Positions 34,058 to 43,309 are shown, counted from the stretch's first letter. The stretch is 64,000 nucleotides of DNA from Hyphomicrobiales bacterium (GCA_900472395.1 UCHV01000027.1:1-64000); one strand, 5' to 3'. Made by a program: numbers and translations. The notes: generated from the letters alone by a model not told the origin.

Positions 34058-35347
34058 TTGGCCGACGCAGCTGAAAACAGGGTATTTGGAAAACGCGCCA
34101 CCCAGCACGTTCTCGTTCTCGCGTCAGGCGACAAGGTTCGCCACATGGTCATCCGCCCATGGATGACCGGCATGGTCGTCACCGTCATCGCGCTTTTTGC
34201 CGTCGGTTATCTCGGGGCCACCACCTATCTCGTCCTGCGGGACGATCTGATCGGTGCGACCATGGCCCGTCAGGCTCGCATCCAGCACGATTATGAAGAC
34301 CGCATTTCCGCATTGCGCGCTCAACTCGATCGGGTCACCTCGCGTCAGCTGCTCGATCAGCAACTGGTGGAACAGAAGGTCGAGAAACTGCTGCGCCAGC
34401 AGACCGCCCTGTTTTCTCGCAACGGCAAGCTCGGCTCTCTGCTGGAGCGAGCCGAAGAGGCCGGCATTTCCGCTGCACCGGTTACGGACGGGAAAGAGAC
34501 GGCGGCAGATGCGATCGATCGCCAGGTGGGCTTGACCACATCGTCCGTACCGCCGAAGACCTCGGCGCTTGCCTATTCCGGCACCGGCGAAAATATGGCT
34601 GACCGCGCCGACCGTATTTTTTCCAAGGTGACCCTGTCGTTGAAGGGGATAGAAACTGAACAGCTGAAGACCATCGAAACGCTGACCGAGGATGCTTCCA
34701 AAAAAGCGGATACGATGACGCAGATCATGCGCCGTACCGGCGTCGATGTGTCGGACAAGCGCAATGAAGCGCAGGTGCTCGAAGCTCCAGCCAACCGCAA
34801 CGGTGAAGTCAAGGGTGGCGTCGGCGGCCCCTTTGTCGAGCCGATGAAATTCGACCGGTTCAACGCTTCTCTCGACGAGCTCGACACGGCACTCAGCCGA
34901 TTGGAAACGGCCCGCGAAACGGCGCTTGCCCTGCCCTATGGCAATCCCGCACCGGGCCAGGGAATCACCAGCCGATTCGGTAACCGCCCCGATCCGTTTC
35001 TTGGACGCCTTGCCTTTCATGGCGGCATCGATTTTCAGGCCGAAACCGGCCTGCCCGTAAAAGCCACCGGCGCCGGCAAGGTCATCACCGCAGGTCCGGC
35101 TGCCGGTTATGGCAATCTCGTGGAAATCGACCACGGACAGGGCATCACCACCCGCTTTGGTCACCTGTCGCGCATTCTCGTGCACGAAGGACAGGAGATC
35201 GCTGCCGGCGAAACGATCGGTCGCGCAGGAGCGACCGGCCGCGCCACGGGCCCGCACGTCCATTACGAGGTCCGCCGTAATGGCGAAGCCGTCAATCCGA
35301 TCCATTTTCTCAATGCCGGCCTCAAGCTGACCAGCTACATGAATTGA
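34058..35347 (+). CDS. M23-family (LytM) peptidase, membrane anchored
   Basis: Cell-wall metallopeptidase-type protein of 429 residues. One membrane segment near residues 38-58 (MVVTVIALFAVGYLGATTYLV) is followed by a coiled coil (about 70-130) and a C-terminal LytM domain (about 305-420). The metal ligands are in HGGIDFQ (His and Asp) and GPHVHYEV (HxH), and an additional His lies in RFGHLSRI, so the domain should be active. The start is TTG at 34058, preceded by GGGAG seven bases upstream. The layout matches rhizobial cell-division or polar-growth endopeptidases; its exact role is inferred. Confidence 0.9.
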   Translation: MADAAENRVFGKRATQHVLVLASGDKVRHMVIRPWMTGMVVTVIALFAVGYLGATTYLVLRDDLIGATMARQARIQHDYEDRISALRAQLDRVTSRQLLDQQLVEQKVEKLLRQQTALFSRNGKLGSLLERAEEAGISAAPVTDGKETAADAIDRQVGLTTSSVPPKTSALAYSGTGENMADRADRIFSKVTLSLKGIETEQLKTIETLTEDASKKADTMTQIMRRTGVDVSDKRNEAQVLEAPANRNGEVKGGVGGPFVEPMKFDRFNASLDELDTALSRLETARETALALPYGNPAPGQGITSRFGNRPDPFLGRLAFHGGIDFQAETGLPVKATGAGKVITAGPAAGYGNLVEIDHGQGITTRFGHLSRILVHEGQEIAAGETIGRAGATGRATGPHVHYEVRRNGEAVNPIHFLNAGLKLTSYMN

Positions 35348-35564
35348 GAAATGTCAGCAGATCGGTAGTTGTCGATGCCGCGCACAAAGGCTTTTCTCGC
35401 ACATACGCGTGAAGAGTCACCGTTTTATTCACTAACATCGCCGCCTTATGGTCGCATTTCTTGACTTGACGTCTTTTTGATTTTATGTGGCCCGCAACGT
35501 CGGGCAGGACTAAGACCCGACTCACACGTGTTCGCACCGAACCGGAACGGGAAACAACCTCCCT

Positions 35565-37103
35565 TTGACGACATTTGCTGATCTTGGCCTGAGCCAGAAA
35601 GTCCTTTCCGCCGTAACCGACGCGGGCTACACCACGCCCACGCCTATCCAGGCGGGTGCCATTCCGCCGGCGCTGCAGCGCCGCGATATCCTTGGCATCG
35701 CCCAGACAGGTACCGGTAAGACGGCATCCTTCGTTCTTCCGATGCTGACCATTCTGGAAAAGGGTCGGGCACGCGCACGCATGCCGCGTACGCTGATCCT
35801 CGAACCGACCCGCGAACTCGCGGCACAGGTCGCCGAGAATTTCGAGAAATACGGCAAGAATCACAAGCTCAACGTGGCTCTGCTGATCGGTGGCGTTTCC
35901 TTCGAGGAACAGGACCGCAAGCTGGAGCGCGGCGCAGACGTTCTGATCTGCACCCCCGGCCGCCTGCTCGACCATTGCGAGCGCGGCAAGCTCTTGATGA
36001 CCGGCGTCGAAGTCTTCGTTATCGACGAAGCCGACCGCATGCTCGACATGGGCTTCATCCCGGATATCGAACGCATCGCCAAGATGATCCCGTTCACGCG
36101 CCAGACGCTGTTCTTCTCGGCCACCATGCCGCCGGAAATCCAGAAGCTGGCCGACCGCTTCCTGCAGAATCCTGAACGCGTCGAAGTCGCCAAGCCGTCT
36201 TCGACCGCCAAGACCGTGACGCAGCGTATCGTCGCTTCGCACAACAAGGATTACGAGAAGCGCTCGGTGCTGCGTGATCTCATCAAGGCGCAGGACGATT
36301 TGAAGAACGCGATCATCTTCTGCAATCGCAAGAAGGATGTCGCAGACCTGTTCCGTTCGCTCGACCGTCACGGTTTTTCCGTTGGGGCGCTGCATGGCGA
36401 CATGGACCAGCGTTCGCGCACGACCATGTTGGCCAACTTCAAGGACAACAAGCTGACCCTGCTCGTCGCCTCCGACGTTGCAGCTCGCGGCCTGGATATT
36501 CCCGATGTCAGCCACGTCTTCAATTTCGACGTGCCGATCCATGCGGAAGACTATGTTCACCGTATCGGCCGCACCGGCCGCGCCGGCCGTTCCGGCAAGG
36601 CTTTCACGGTCGTTACCAAGTCCGATTCAAAGTATCTCGATGCAATCGAGAAGCTGATCGGCGAAAAGATCGAATGGCTTTCCGGCGATCTTTCGGAACT
36701 CGGCGCACCGATGGAGAGTTTCGAAAGCAACGACAAGGGTCGCAAGGGTCGTGACAAAGGCCGCGACAAGGATCGTGGCAGAGATCGCGGTCGCGATCGT
36801 GATGGCCGACGCGGATCCTCCAGTCATTCGGATGACACCAAGCAGGTCGATACTGTTGCAGTCAGCCAGCCCAAAGAAACCGTAGCGGAAACCACAAGGA
36901 CCGAAGTCGTGAACGCCGAAGCCAAGCAAGATACCCGCAGACAGCAGAACGGGTCTCGTAATGCGCGCCCGTACCCGGCAAACGACGACAACGGCCGCGA
37001 ACAGCGCCGCCAGCGCCATCATCGCGACCACGATGACGGTCCGACCCCGGTCGGGTTCGGAGACGACATCCCGGCCTTCATGCTGATCGCTGCCAAGGCC
37101 TGA
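35565..37103 (+). CDS. DEAD-box RNA helicase (RhlE-like) with a basic low-complexity tail
   Basis: ATP-dependent RNA helicase of 512 residues, active in RNA remodelling, ribosome assembly or degradation. The core (1-380) has the Q motif FADLGLSQ...TPTPIQ, Walker A AQTGTGKT, PTRELAAQ, TPGRLLDH, the DEAD box in VIDEADRMLDMGF, SAT in FFSATMP, VASDVAARGLD and HRIGRTGRAG. After about residue 390 comes a charged tail KGRKGRDKGRDKDRGRDRGRDR, cited by its start only, and then a low-complexity end. The start appears to be TTG at 35565 without a strong ribosome site. A 217-bp leader without other genes precedes it, possibly a cold-responsive 5' UTR. Confidence 0.92.
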   Translation: MTTFADLGLSQKVLSAVTDAGYTTPTPIQAGAIPPALQRRDILGIAQTGTGKTASFVLPMLTILEKGRARARMPRTLILEPTRELAAQVAENFEKYGKNHKLNVALLIGGVSFEEQDRKLERGADVLICTPGRLLDHCERGKLLMTGVEVFVIDEADRMLDMGFIPDIERIAKMIPFTRQTLFFSATMPPEIQKLADRFLQNPERVEVAKPSSTAKTVTQRIVASHNKDYEKRSVLRDLIKAQDDLKNAIIFCNRKKDVADLFRSLDRHGFSVGALHGDMDQRSRTTMLANFKDNKLTLLVASDVAARGLDIPDVSHVFNFDVPIHAEDYVHRIGRTGRAGRSGKAFTVVTKSDSKYLDAIEKLIGEKIEWLSGDLSELGAPMESFESNDKGRKGRDKGRDKDRGRDRGRDRDGRRGSSSHSDDTKQVDTVAVSQPKETVAETTRTEVVNAEAKQDTRRQQNGSRNARPYPANDDNGREQRRQRHHRDHDDGPTPVGFGDDIPAFMLIAAKA

Positions 37104-37117
37104 TCCGGCCTTTTGCG

Positions 37118-37543
37118 ATGGCATTTCCCGGAATTGATTTTCCCGGCGTCGGTTGTGGCCTGATCATTCAGCGCGCCGACGCAAGGGTTCTGCTTTACCG
37201 GCGCGTCAAGGCGCCGGAAGCCGGCCATTGGAGCATTGTCGGCGGCAAGGTCGATCAGATGGAGCATTCCTCTGAAGCCGCCCGCCGCGAGGCCGAGGAA
37301 GAGAGCGGTCTCTCCATAGGCGCTGTCGATTTTCTCTGCCCGCTCGAAGTCCTCGTCGAGGCCGACCGCCAGCACTGGATCTCGATGATCTATGTCGCCC
37401 GCGAATTTGCCGGCGAACCGCAACTCACCGAACCCGAAAAACTGTCCGACATGGGCTGGTTCGACCTTTCCGACCTGCCGCAGCCGCTTTCGCTGTTTGC
37501 AAGGCAGGCCTTTGACGCTCTTCAAAACGCCCGCAGGGCCTGA
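37118..37543 (+). CDS. Nudix hydrolase
   Basis: Pyrophosphohydrolase of 141 residues with a Nudix box at about 43-65: GGKVDQMEHSSEAARREAEEE, reading G-x5-E-x7-RE-x2-EE-x-G with a slight variant end ESG. The substrate side is not diagnostic; ADP-ribose or 8-oxo nucleotides are common for this size. The ATG is 14 bp after the helicase stop, so co-transcription with the helicase is likely. Confidence 0.88.
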   Translation: MAFPGIDFPGVGCGLIIQRADARVLLYRRVKAPEAGHWSIVGGKVDQMEHSSEAARREAEEESGLSIGAVDFLCPLEVLVEADRQHWISMIYVAREFAGEPQLTEPEKLSDMGWFDLSDLPQPLSLFARQAFDALQNARRA

Positions 37544-37591
37544 GATCACGGGATTATGCCGCAACCGTTGCACTGCGGGATTGATTGGCGA

Positions 37592-37620
37592 TTGACCCTT
37601 TCTTGACCAAAAGTTAAACA
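37592..37620 (+). promoter_or_regulatory. Candidate sigma70-type promoter ahead of the 37662 gene and secDF
   Basis: A -35-like TTGACC and a -10-like TAAACA are separated by 17 bp, ending 42 bp before the ATG at 37662. The pattern is plausible but such matches also arise by chance. Confidence 0.35.
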
Positions 37621-37661
37621 GTCGCCGCAACTGGATGCCTCAAAGCACGAGCGGAGCTTGA

Positions 37662-38066
37662 ATGCACAAGACGAGAAAGGCTGCACGGTCCTTTCGCGCG
37701 GATGGTTTTTCCATTCTGGCGCGCTGGCCGACGCTTGTCGCCTTTCTGCTGATTGCGGCCTTTTCCGGTTCCGGTTTCCAGACGGCAAACTCGATGCTGC
37801 AGCAATGCCGGCAACTGTTCGATAGCGAAGGCGGCGACAACACGTTGCAGATCGCCAATCGCGAACAGCCGCGTCTCGCGGTCGCGACAGCGGTATCGGA
37901 AAAGCAGCAATCCACCTGGCAGGGTACGCTCGATGGCATATTGCCGTCTGCCAATGCGCTCGCCCACCCCTTCGCTGCCTGGCGTGGCGGCATAGCATCC
38001 CGCCAGCAACAGCTTTCGCAGTTTACGGCCCTCGCCCTTGCGCGCGGCCCGCCTCGCCTTTCGTGA
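37662..38066 (+). CDS. Hypothetical membrane-anchored protein
   Basis: Not recognised. A 134-residue frame has a basic N terminus (MHKTRKAARSFR) and one hydrophobic segment WPTLVAFLLIAAFSGSGF (about 22-39), suggesting a single-pass or secreted protein. The rest is Gln- and Ala-rich with no familiar domain. It lies upstream of secDF on the same strand, 79 bp before it, behind a plausible promoter. An overlapping minus-strand frame exists but has no support. I am moderately sure that this is a real gene. Confidence 0.5.
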   Translation: MHKTRKAARSFRADGFSILARWPTLVAFLLIAAFSGSGFQTANSMLQQCRQLFDSEGGDNTLQIANREQPRLAVATAVSEKQQSTWQGTLDGILPSANALAHPFAAWRGGIASRQQQLSQFTALALARGPPRLS

Positions 38067-38145
38067 CGCCCTTATCGCTCGCGAACTGAAAAACAGCGCT
38101 TCCTGACGGCACTCTTGGTGCCCCGCGCGCAACAGGACCATATTC

Positions 38146-40689
38146 ATGAGAAATTCCCGCTGGCTGGTGGCGACCTATATCGCCATCATTTTAATCGGCA
38201 CGCTGGTGGCGTTGCCCAACATCCTTTCGCCTTCCATGCTGGCGCGCCTGCCTTCCTGGCTGCCGCACACGCAGGTATCGCTTGGCCTCGACCTTCGCGG
38301 TGGTTCGCACCTCGTGCTCGAAGTCGATCGCGCCGATCTGATCAACGAACGCCTGCAAAGCCTCACGCAGGATAGCCGCCGCGTTCTGCGCGATGTGCAG
38401 ATCGAAACCTCGGCCATCCGCCGCACCGGTGACAGCATCACGGTAACGCTGCGCGATCCGGCAAAGCGCGATCAGGCCGTGACCCAGTTGCGCACGCTCT
38501 CCAATCCCGTCAGCCTGGCAACCAGCATCGGCCAGAGCGATCTCAATGTCGCCACCCCTCGCGACAACACGATCACGCTCAACTACACCGAAGCCGGCAT
38601 CAACCAGTACATCACCAATGCCGTCGAGCAGAGCCTCGAAATCATCCGCCAGCGTGTCGACCAGGTCGGCGTTGCCGAACCGACGATCCAGCGCGTCGGT
38701 GGTGACCGTGTCCTCGTCCAGCTTCCGGGCGAGCAGGATCCGTCGCGCCTGCGTCAGCTGCTTGGCTCCACGGCCAAGATGAGCTTCCATCTTCTCGGCA
38801 ATCAGGGCGAACCCGGCGTCACCATGATCGCCGACGAGCAGGGCCAGCAATATCCGGTACTCGACCGCGTCGAACTCTCTGGTGACCACCTGACCGACGC
38901 GCGCGCCGCCTTCGAACAGCAGACGCAGCGCCCCATCGTTTCCTTCCGTTTCGACAGCTCCGGTGCCACCCGTTTTGCCCAGATCACTCAGCAGAACGTC
39001 GGCAAGCCTTTCGCCATCGTTCTCGACAACAAGGTCCTGAGCGCCCCGGTCATCCAGACGCCGATCACCGGCGGTCAGGGCCAGATCTCGGGTAACTTCT
39101 CGGTACAGGAAGCCAACACGCTCAGCGCCCTTCTGCGCGCCGGCTCGCTGCCTGCCAAGCTGACGGTCATCGAAGAACGCACCGTTGGCGCCGACCTTGG
39201 TTCGGACGCCATCGAAATGGGTATATTCACCGGTCTCATCGGCTTCGGCGCCGTCGTTGCCTTCATCTTCTTCCTTTACGGAAGCTGGGGCATTCTCGCC
39301 AACTTCGCACTCCTCATCAACGTCATCCTCACCTTCGCAGGCCTGACGCTGATCGGCTCGACGCTGACATTGCCCGGCATCGCCGGTATCGTGCTCGGCA
39401 TCGGCCTTGCGGTTGACGCCAACGTTCTCATCAACGAGCGCATCAAGGAAGAAACCCGCAAGGGCAAGAGCGCCTTTGCCGCTATCGACGCCGGTTTTGC
39501 CCGCGCCTATTCCACCATTGTCGACAGTAACGTCACGGCGCTGATCGCCACCGTCCTGCTCTTCTGGTTCGGCTCCGGCCCGGTTCGCGGCTTTGCCGTC
39601 ACCATGGGCCTTGGCATCATGATCTCGATGTTCACCGCGGTTTCCGTCGTACGCGTCCTGATGATCGCCATCACCGCCCGCAAGAAGTTGAAGACGATCA
39701 ATATCAAGCCGCTTCTGCCGATCAACCTCGTTCCGGAAGGCACCAATATCGCCTTCATGAAGGGTCGTTTCATCGGCATCGGCATCTCGGTCATCCTGTC
39801 GATCGCCTCGATCGTGCTGTTCTTCAAGCCAGGCCTAAACTACGGCGTCGATTTCCAGGGCGGCATCCAGATGGAAGTCGTGACCCAGCAGGAAGCCGAT
39901 CTGGCAAAGTTCCGTTCGGGCTTGAACGAACTCGGGTTCGGTGAAGTCGCGCTGCAGGAATTCGGCAGCAACAACCACATCCTCGTGCGCGTCGAGCGTC
40001 AGGAAGGTGGCGAGCAGGCCCAGACCAACGCGGTGGAAGCCCTCAAGGCCGAAGTGGTGAAGATCGATCCGACCGCCAAGGTCGAGCGTACGGAAGTTGT
40101 CGGACCGAAGGTCTCGGGTGAACTTGCCATCGCCGGCTTCCTGTCGCTGACATTGGCAGCGCTTGCGATGACCGCCTACATTTGGGCGCGTTTCGAATGG
40201 CCGTTCGCGGTCGGCGCCATGATCACGCTGATCCTCGACGTTACAAAGACGGTCGGTTTCTTCGCGATCACCGGTCTGGACTTTAACCTGACGGCCATCG
40301 CCGCCGTGCTGACGCTGGTCGGTTATTCGGTCAACGACAAGGTGGTGGTCTATGACCGCATGCGTGAAAACATGCGCCTCTACAAGAAGATGCCGCTGCG
40401 TGACCTGATCGACCGCTCGATCAACGAAACGCTGGCACGAAGCCTCTACACCTCGGCGACGGCATTCCTGTCGCTGCTGCCGATGGCCATCTGGGGTGGC
40501 AGCGCCGTGTCCAGCTTCGCCATTCCGATGGTGTTCGGCATCGCGGTCGCGGCCCTCTCGTCGGTCTTCATCGCCGCTCCGATCCTTCTGTTCCTCGGCG
40601 ACTGGCGCAAGCGCCACGGCAAGGCGATGATCGCGGACGAGCAGGAAGAAACGGACGGCGCAAAGGCCGCCATCGCCGCCAAGCCGTAA
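38146..40689 (+). CDS. secDF: Protein translocase subunit SecDF (fused SecD-SecF)
   Basis: Uses the proton gradient to help pull preproteins through SecYEG on the periplasmic side. The protein has 847 residues, with SecD and SecF joined in one chain. The SecD part (1-520) has a first membrane segment YIAIILIGTLVALPNIL, DLRGGSHLVLEVD, a large periplasmic P1 domain (about 60-340) and five further segments with GIGLAVDANVLINERIKEE. The SecF part (from about 540) opens RFIGIGISVILSIASIVLFF and has NYGVDFQGGI and GYSVNDKVVVYDRMREN. Fusion is usual in rhizobia. AGGACC precedes the ATG. No yajC in the window. A terminator follows. Confidence 0.97.
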   Translation: MRNSRWLVATYIAIILIGTLVALPNILSPSMLARLPSWLPHTQVSLGLDLRGGSHLVLEVDRADLINERLQSLTQDSRRVLRDVQIETSAIRRTGDSITVTLRDPAKRDQAVTQLRTLSNPVSLATSIGQSDLNVATPRDNTITLNYTEAGINQYITNAVEQSLEIIRQRVDQVGVAEPTIQRVGGDRVLVQLPGEQDPSRLRQLLGSTAKMSFHLLGNQGEPGVTMIADEQGQQYPVLDRVELSGDHLTDARAAFEQQTQRPIVSFRFDSSGATRFAQITQQNVGKPFAIVLDNKVLSAPVIQTPITGGQGQISGNFSVQEANTLSALLRAGSLPAKLTVIEERTVGADLGSDAIEMGIFTGLIGFGAVVAFIFFLYGSWGILANFALLINVILTFAGLTLIGSTLTLPGIAGIVLGIGLAVDANVLINERIKEETRKGKSAFAAIDAGFARAYSTIVDSNVTALIATVLLFWFGSGPVRGFAVTMGLGIMISMFTAVSVVRVLMIAITARKKLKTINIKPLLPINLVPEGTNIAFMKGRFIGIGISVILSIASIVLFFKPGLNYGVDFQGGIQMEVVTQQEADLAKFRSGLNELGFGEVALQEFGSNNHILVRVERQEGGEQAQTNAVEALKAEVVKIDPTAKVERTEVVGPKVSGELAIAGFLSLTLAALAMTAYIWARFEWPFAVGAMITLILDVTKTVGFFAITGLDFNLTAIAAVLTLVGYSVNDKVVVYDRMRENMRLYKKMPLRDLIDRSINETLARSLYTSATAFLSLLPMAIWGGSAVSSFAIPMVFGIAVAALSSVFIAAPILLFLGDWRKRHGKAMIADEQEETDGAKAAIAAKP

Positions 40690-40716
40690 GGTCGGCAGGC
40701 TGCCATCACGAAAAAC

Positions 40717-40744
40717 AAGGGTCGTCCGCAAGGGCGGCCCTTTT
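40717..40744 (+). terminator. Rho-independent terminator after secDF
   Basis: An eleven-pair stem AAGGGTCGTCC/GGGCGGCCCTT, with two G-U pairs and a GCAA tetraloop, is followed by TTTT, 27 bp past the secDF stop. Confidence 0.85.
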
Positions 40745-40857
40745 GCGTTTCGCCCTTCAGTTTTTCTGCAAGCACTGACAGTTCAACTTGCTCGCCTGCT
40801 TCGGGCGAGGATGTTAGGTTCACCTCGCAATCTGCAAATCAACGACGAGGAAAAGAT

Positions 40858-41562
40858 ATGGCAACGGACAAGGTAGCGATCATCACGGCCGGTGGCAGCG
40901 GCATGGGTGCGGCAAGCGCAAGACGCCTGGCAGCGGACGGGTTCAAGGTCGCCATCCTTTCATCTTCCGGCAAGGGCGAGGCATTGGCATCCGAGCTTGG
41001 CGGCATCGGCATCACCGGCTCCAATCAGTCGAATGACGATCTGAAACGCCTCGTCGATACCGTCACGGACAAATGGGGCCGCATCGACGTGCTGGTCAAT
41101 AGCGCCGGACACGGCCCGCGAGCGCAGATCCTCGAGATCACCGACGAGCAATGGCACACCGGCATGGACGTCTACCTGATGAACGTCATCCGCCCGGTTC
41201 GTCTGGTCGCGCCGGTCATGCAGGCCCAGAAATCCGGCGCCATCGTCAACATCTCCACCGCCTGGGCATTCGAGCCGGCGGCGATGTTCCCGACCTCGGC
41301 CGTTTTCCGCGCCGGCCTCGCCTCCTACACCAAAATCTTTGCCGACACTTATGCGGCCGACAACATCCGCATGAACAACGTGCTTCCCGGCTGGATCGAC
41401 AGCCTGCCGGCTACCGAAGAGCGTCGCGACAGCGTGCCGATGAAACGTTACGGCACCAGCGAGGAAATCGCCGCCACCGTTGCCTTCCTTGCATCGGAAG
41501 GTGCCGGCTATATCACCGGCCAGAACTTGAAGGTCGATGGCGGTCTGACGCGTTCAGTCTGA
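40858..41562 (+). CDS. SDR-family protein with an altered active site
   Basis: Short-chain dehydrogenase/reductase fold, 234 residues. The nucleotide-binding motif is ITAGGSGMGAASARRLA (about 10-26), with NSAGHGP near 82-88 and NISTAWAF with the catalytic-type Ser near 131. Where classical SDRs have YxxxK, this protein reads PTSAVFRAG, so both the tyrosine and lysine appear to be replaced (Thr and Phe). A Tyr-Thr-Lys lies nearby (ASYTKIF) but at the wrong spacing. The C-terminal GQNLKVDGGLTRS is typical. GAGGAAAAG precedes the ATG. It may be a non-standard or non-catalytic member. Substrate unknown. Confidence 0.85.
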   Translation: MATDKVAIITAGGSGMGAASARRLAADGFKVAILSSSGKGEALASELGGIGITGSNQSNDDLKRLVDTVTDKWGRIDVLVNSAGHGPRAQILEITDEQWHTGMDVYLMNVIRPVRLVAPVMQAQKSGAIVNISTAWAFEPAAMFPTSAVFRAGLASYTKIFADTYAADNIRMNNVLPGWIDSLPATEERRDSVPMKRYGTSEEIAATVAFLASEGAGYITGQNLKVDGGLTRSV

Positions 41563-41570
41563 TGACTGTC

Positions 41571-41613
41571 TTCGCTCATCGACGGGCGCATGAGTGCCCA
41601 GTCGATGAGCGAA
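41571..41613. terminator. Long intergenic hairpin after the SDR gene
   Basis: TTCGCTCATCGAC pairs perfectly with GTCGATGAGCGAA, and inside it GGGC pairs with GCCC with one bulged A. The stem is about 17 bp with an eight-base loop. The next plus-strand bases are TCTTCAC, a weak U tract. It starts 9 bp past the SDR stop and most likely ends that transcript or protects its 3' end. Confidence 0.6.
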
Positions 41614-41759
41614 TCTTCACAGAACGAAGAAATGAGCAAAATATTCTCACTTGCGCAATTTTTTGGCGCTTTCCTCTCCTCCAAATCCACTGGCTTTCCT
41701 AGATAACGGCATCAATCGATACCCGGCCAAAGTGACCGGACGCCTGAAAGGAAAAGAAC

Positions 41760-42533
41760 ATGAACTGGCTGAAAACATTTGCCGCCGCCGCCGTACTTCA
41801 GGCTGTTGCCATCACGCCTTCGCTCGCCGGTGAAAACCTCGACCAGATCAAGGCCGCAGGCGTCATCAAGATCGGCACCGAAGGCACCTATGCACCGTTC
41901 ACCTTCCATGATGCCGCCAACAAGCTGGTTGGTTTCGATGTCGAAATCGGTGAAGCCGTCGCCAAGAAGATTGGCGTCAAGGCAGAGTTCGTCGAAGGCA
42001 AATGGGATGGCCTGATCGCCGGTCTTGACGTGAAGCGTTACGATGCCGTCATCAACCAGGTCGGCATCACCGAAGCCCGCAAGCAGAAATACGCCTTCTC
42101 CGAGCCCTATATCGCCTCCAAGGCCGTGCTGATCGTCAGCGAGAAGAACAGCGAAATCAAGTCCTTCGAAGACCTCAAGGGCAAGAAGTCGGCCCAGTCG
42201 CTGACCAGCAACTTTGGCAAGCTCGCCGAAGCAGCCGGTGCCGAACTGGTCGGCACCGACGGTTTCGATCAGTCGATCCAGCTCGTCCTGACCGGTCGCG
42301 CCGAAGCCACCGTCAATGACAGCCTGTCCTTCCTCGATTTCAAGAAGAAGCAGCCGCAGGCACCGGTCAAGATCGTCGCCGAAAAGGCCGACGCTGATTA
42401 TTCGGGCATCATCGTGCGCAAGGGCGATGACGATCTGGTCGCTGCCATCAACAAGGCGATCGCCGACATCAAGGCCGATGGCACCTACAAGACCATCTCC
42501 GACAAATATTTCGGCGCTGACGTTTCCAAATAA
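41760..42533 (+). CDS. Cystine/amino-acid ABC transporter substrate-binding protein
   Basis: Periplasmic binding protein of 257 residues, of the FliY/TcyA (cystine) group of family 3 solute receptors. It has a signal peptide MNWLKTFAAAAVLQAVAITPSLA (cut after LA-G). The mature part has GTEGTYAPFTFHD, KWDGLIAGLDVKRYDAVINQVGI (in part), TEARKQKYAFSEPY and LTGRAEATVNDSLSF. The KWDGLIAGLD and VINQV pattern points to cystine more than to other polar amino acids, but this is family inference. AAGGAAAAG precedes the ATG. A terminator-like hairpin separates it from the permease gene. Confidence 0.9.
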   Translation: MNWLKTFAAAAVLQAVAITPSLAGENLDQIKAAGVIKIGTEGTYAPFTFHDAANKLVGFDVEIGEAVAKKIGVKAEFVEGKWDGLIAGLDVKRYDAVINQVGITEARKQKYAFSEPYIASKAVLIVSEKNSEIKSFEDLKGKKSAQSLTSNFGKLAEAAGAELVGTDGFDQSIQLVLTGRAEATVNDSLSFLDFKKKQPQAPVKIVAEKADADYSGIIVRKGDDDLVAAINKAIADIKADGTYKTISDKYFGADVSK

Positions 42534-42581
42534 GCGGCCTGTTCCGCTTCAGGAAACTAGGTCATTATCAGATGCAGGAGA

Positions 42582-42615
42582 ACGCCCGGCGATCATCGTC
42601 GGGCGTCCCGTTTTT
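42582..42615 (+). terminator. Intercistronic attenuator hairpin in the cystine ABC operon
   Basis: ACGCCCGGCG pairs with CGTCGGGCGT (one G-U) around a five-base loop, then CCCG and TTTTT follow. Its position between the binding-protein and permease genes fits a partial terminator that keeps the binding protein more abundant than the membrane parts. It argues against the permease starting at the ATG at 42572. Confidence 0.7.
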
Positions 42616-42628
42616 ATTGAGGTTCGCC

Positions 42629-43309
42629 GTGCCGCACTGGCTTCAATTGATGATCGACTCGCTGCCCACCCTGCTCTGGGCCGGCGTGAAATTCACCATT
42701 CCGCTGACACTTCTCTCCTTCACATTCGGCCTTGCGCTCGGTCTCGTAACCGCGGTCGGCCGTTTGTTCGGGCCTGCGCCGGTCGCAGCCATTGCGCGCT
42801 TTTATGTCTGGATCATTCGTGGCACGCCGCTGCTCGTGCAGCTTTTCGTGATCTTTTACGGCCTGCCCAGCATCGGCATCCTGCTCGATGCCTTTCCGGC
42901 CGCCCTTATCGGTTTCACGCTCAACGTCGGCGCTTACACGTCGGAAATTATCCGTGCGGCCATCTCGTCCGTGCCGAAAGGCCAGTGGGAAGCGGCTTAT
43001 TCCACCGGGATGAACTGGTCACAGGCCATGCGCCGCACCATCCTGCCGCAGGCGGGGCGCGTCTCGGTGCCGCCGCTGTCGAACACCTTCATCTCTCTGG
43101 TGAAGGATACATCACTTGCCGCCGCCATCACCGTGCCGGAACTGTTTCAGTCAGCACAGCGCATCGTGGCCACCACTTATGAGCCGCTGATCCTCTATAT
43201 CGAGGCTGCGCTTATCTATCTGGTGATGAGCTCCGTGCTTTCTCACCTGCAATCGCGGCTGGAAGTGCGGTTCGCGCGTTATGGCGGCATGCTGGAGGCC
43301 AACCGATGA
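42629..43309 (+). CDS. Amino-acid (cystine-type) ABC transporter permease
   Basis: Inner-membrane permease of 226 residues, HisM/TcyL type, with five membrane segments. The family stretch ARFYVWIIRGTPLLVQLFVIFYGLPS is at about 53-78 (quoted parts ARFYVWIIRGTPLLVQ), and the cytoplasmic EAA-type loop is AYSTGMNWSQAMRRTILPQAGRV. I chose the GTG at 42629, preceded by TTGAGG, because the longer frame from 42572 would include the attenuator hairpin. The ATPase start overlaps the stop by four bases (ATGA). Confidence 0.9.
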   Translation: MPHWLQLMIDSLPTLLWAGVKFTIPLTLLSFTFGLALGLVTAVGRLFGPAPVAAIARFYVWIIRGTPLLVQLFVIFYGLPSIGILLDAFPAALIGFTLNVGAYTSEIIRAAISSVPKGQWEAAYSTGMNWSQAMRRTILPQAGRVSVPPLSNTFISLVKDTSLAAAITVPELFQSAQRIVATTYEPLILYIEAALIYLVMSSVLSHLQSRLEVRFARYGGMLEANR

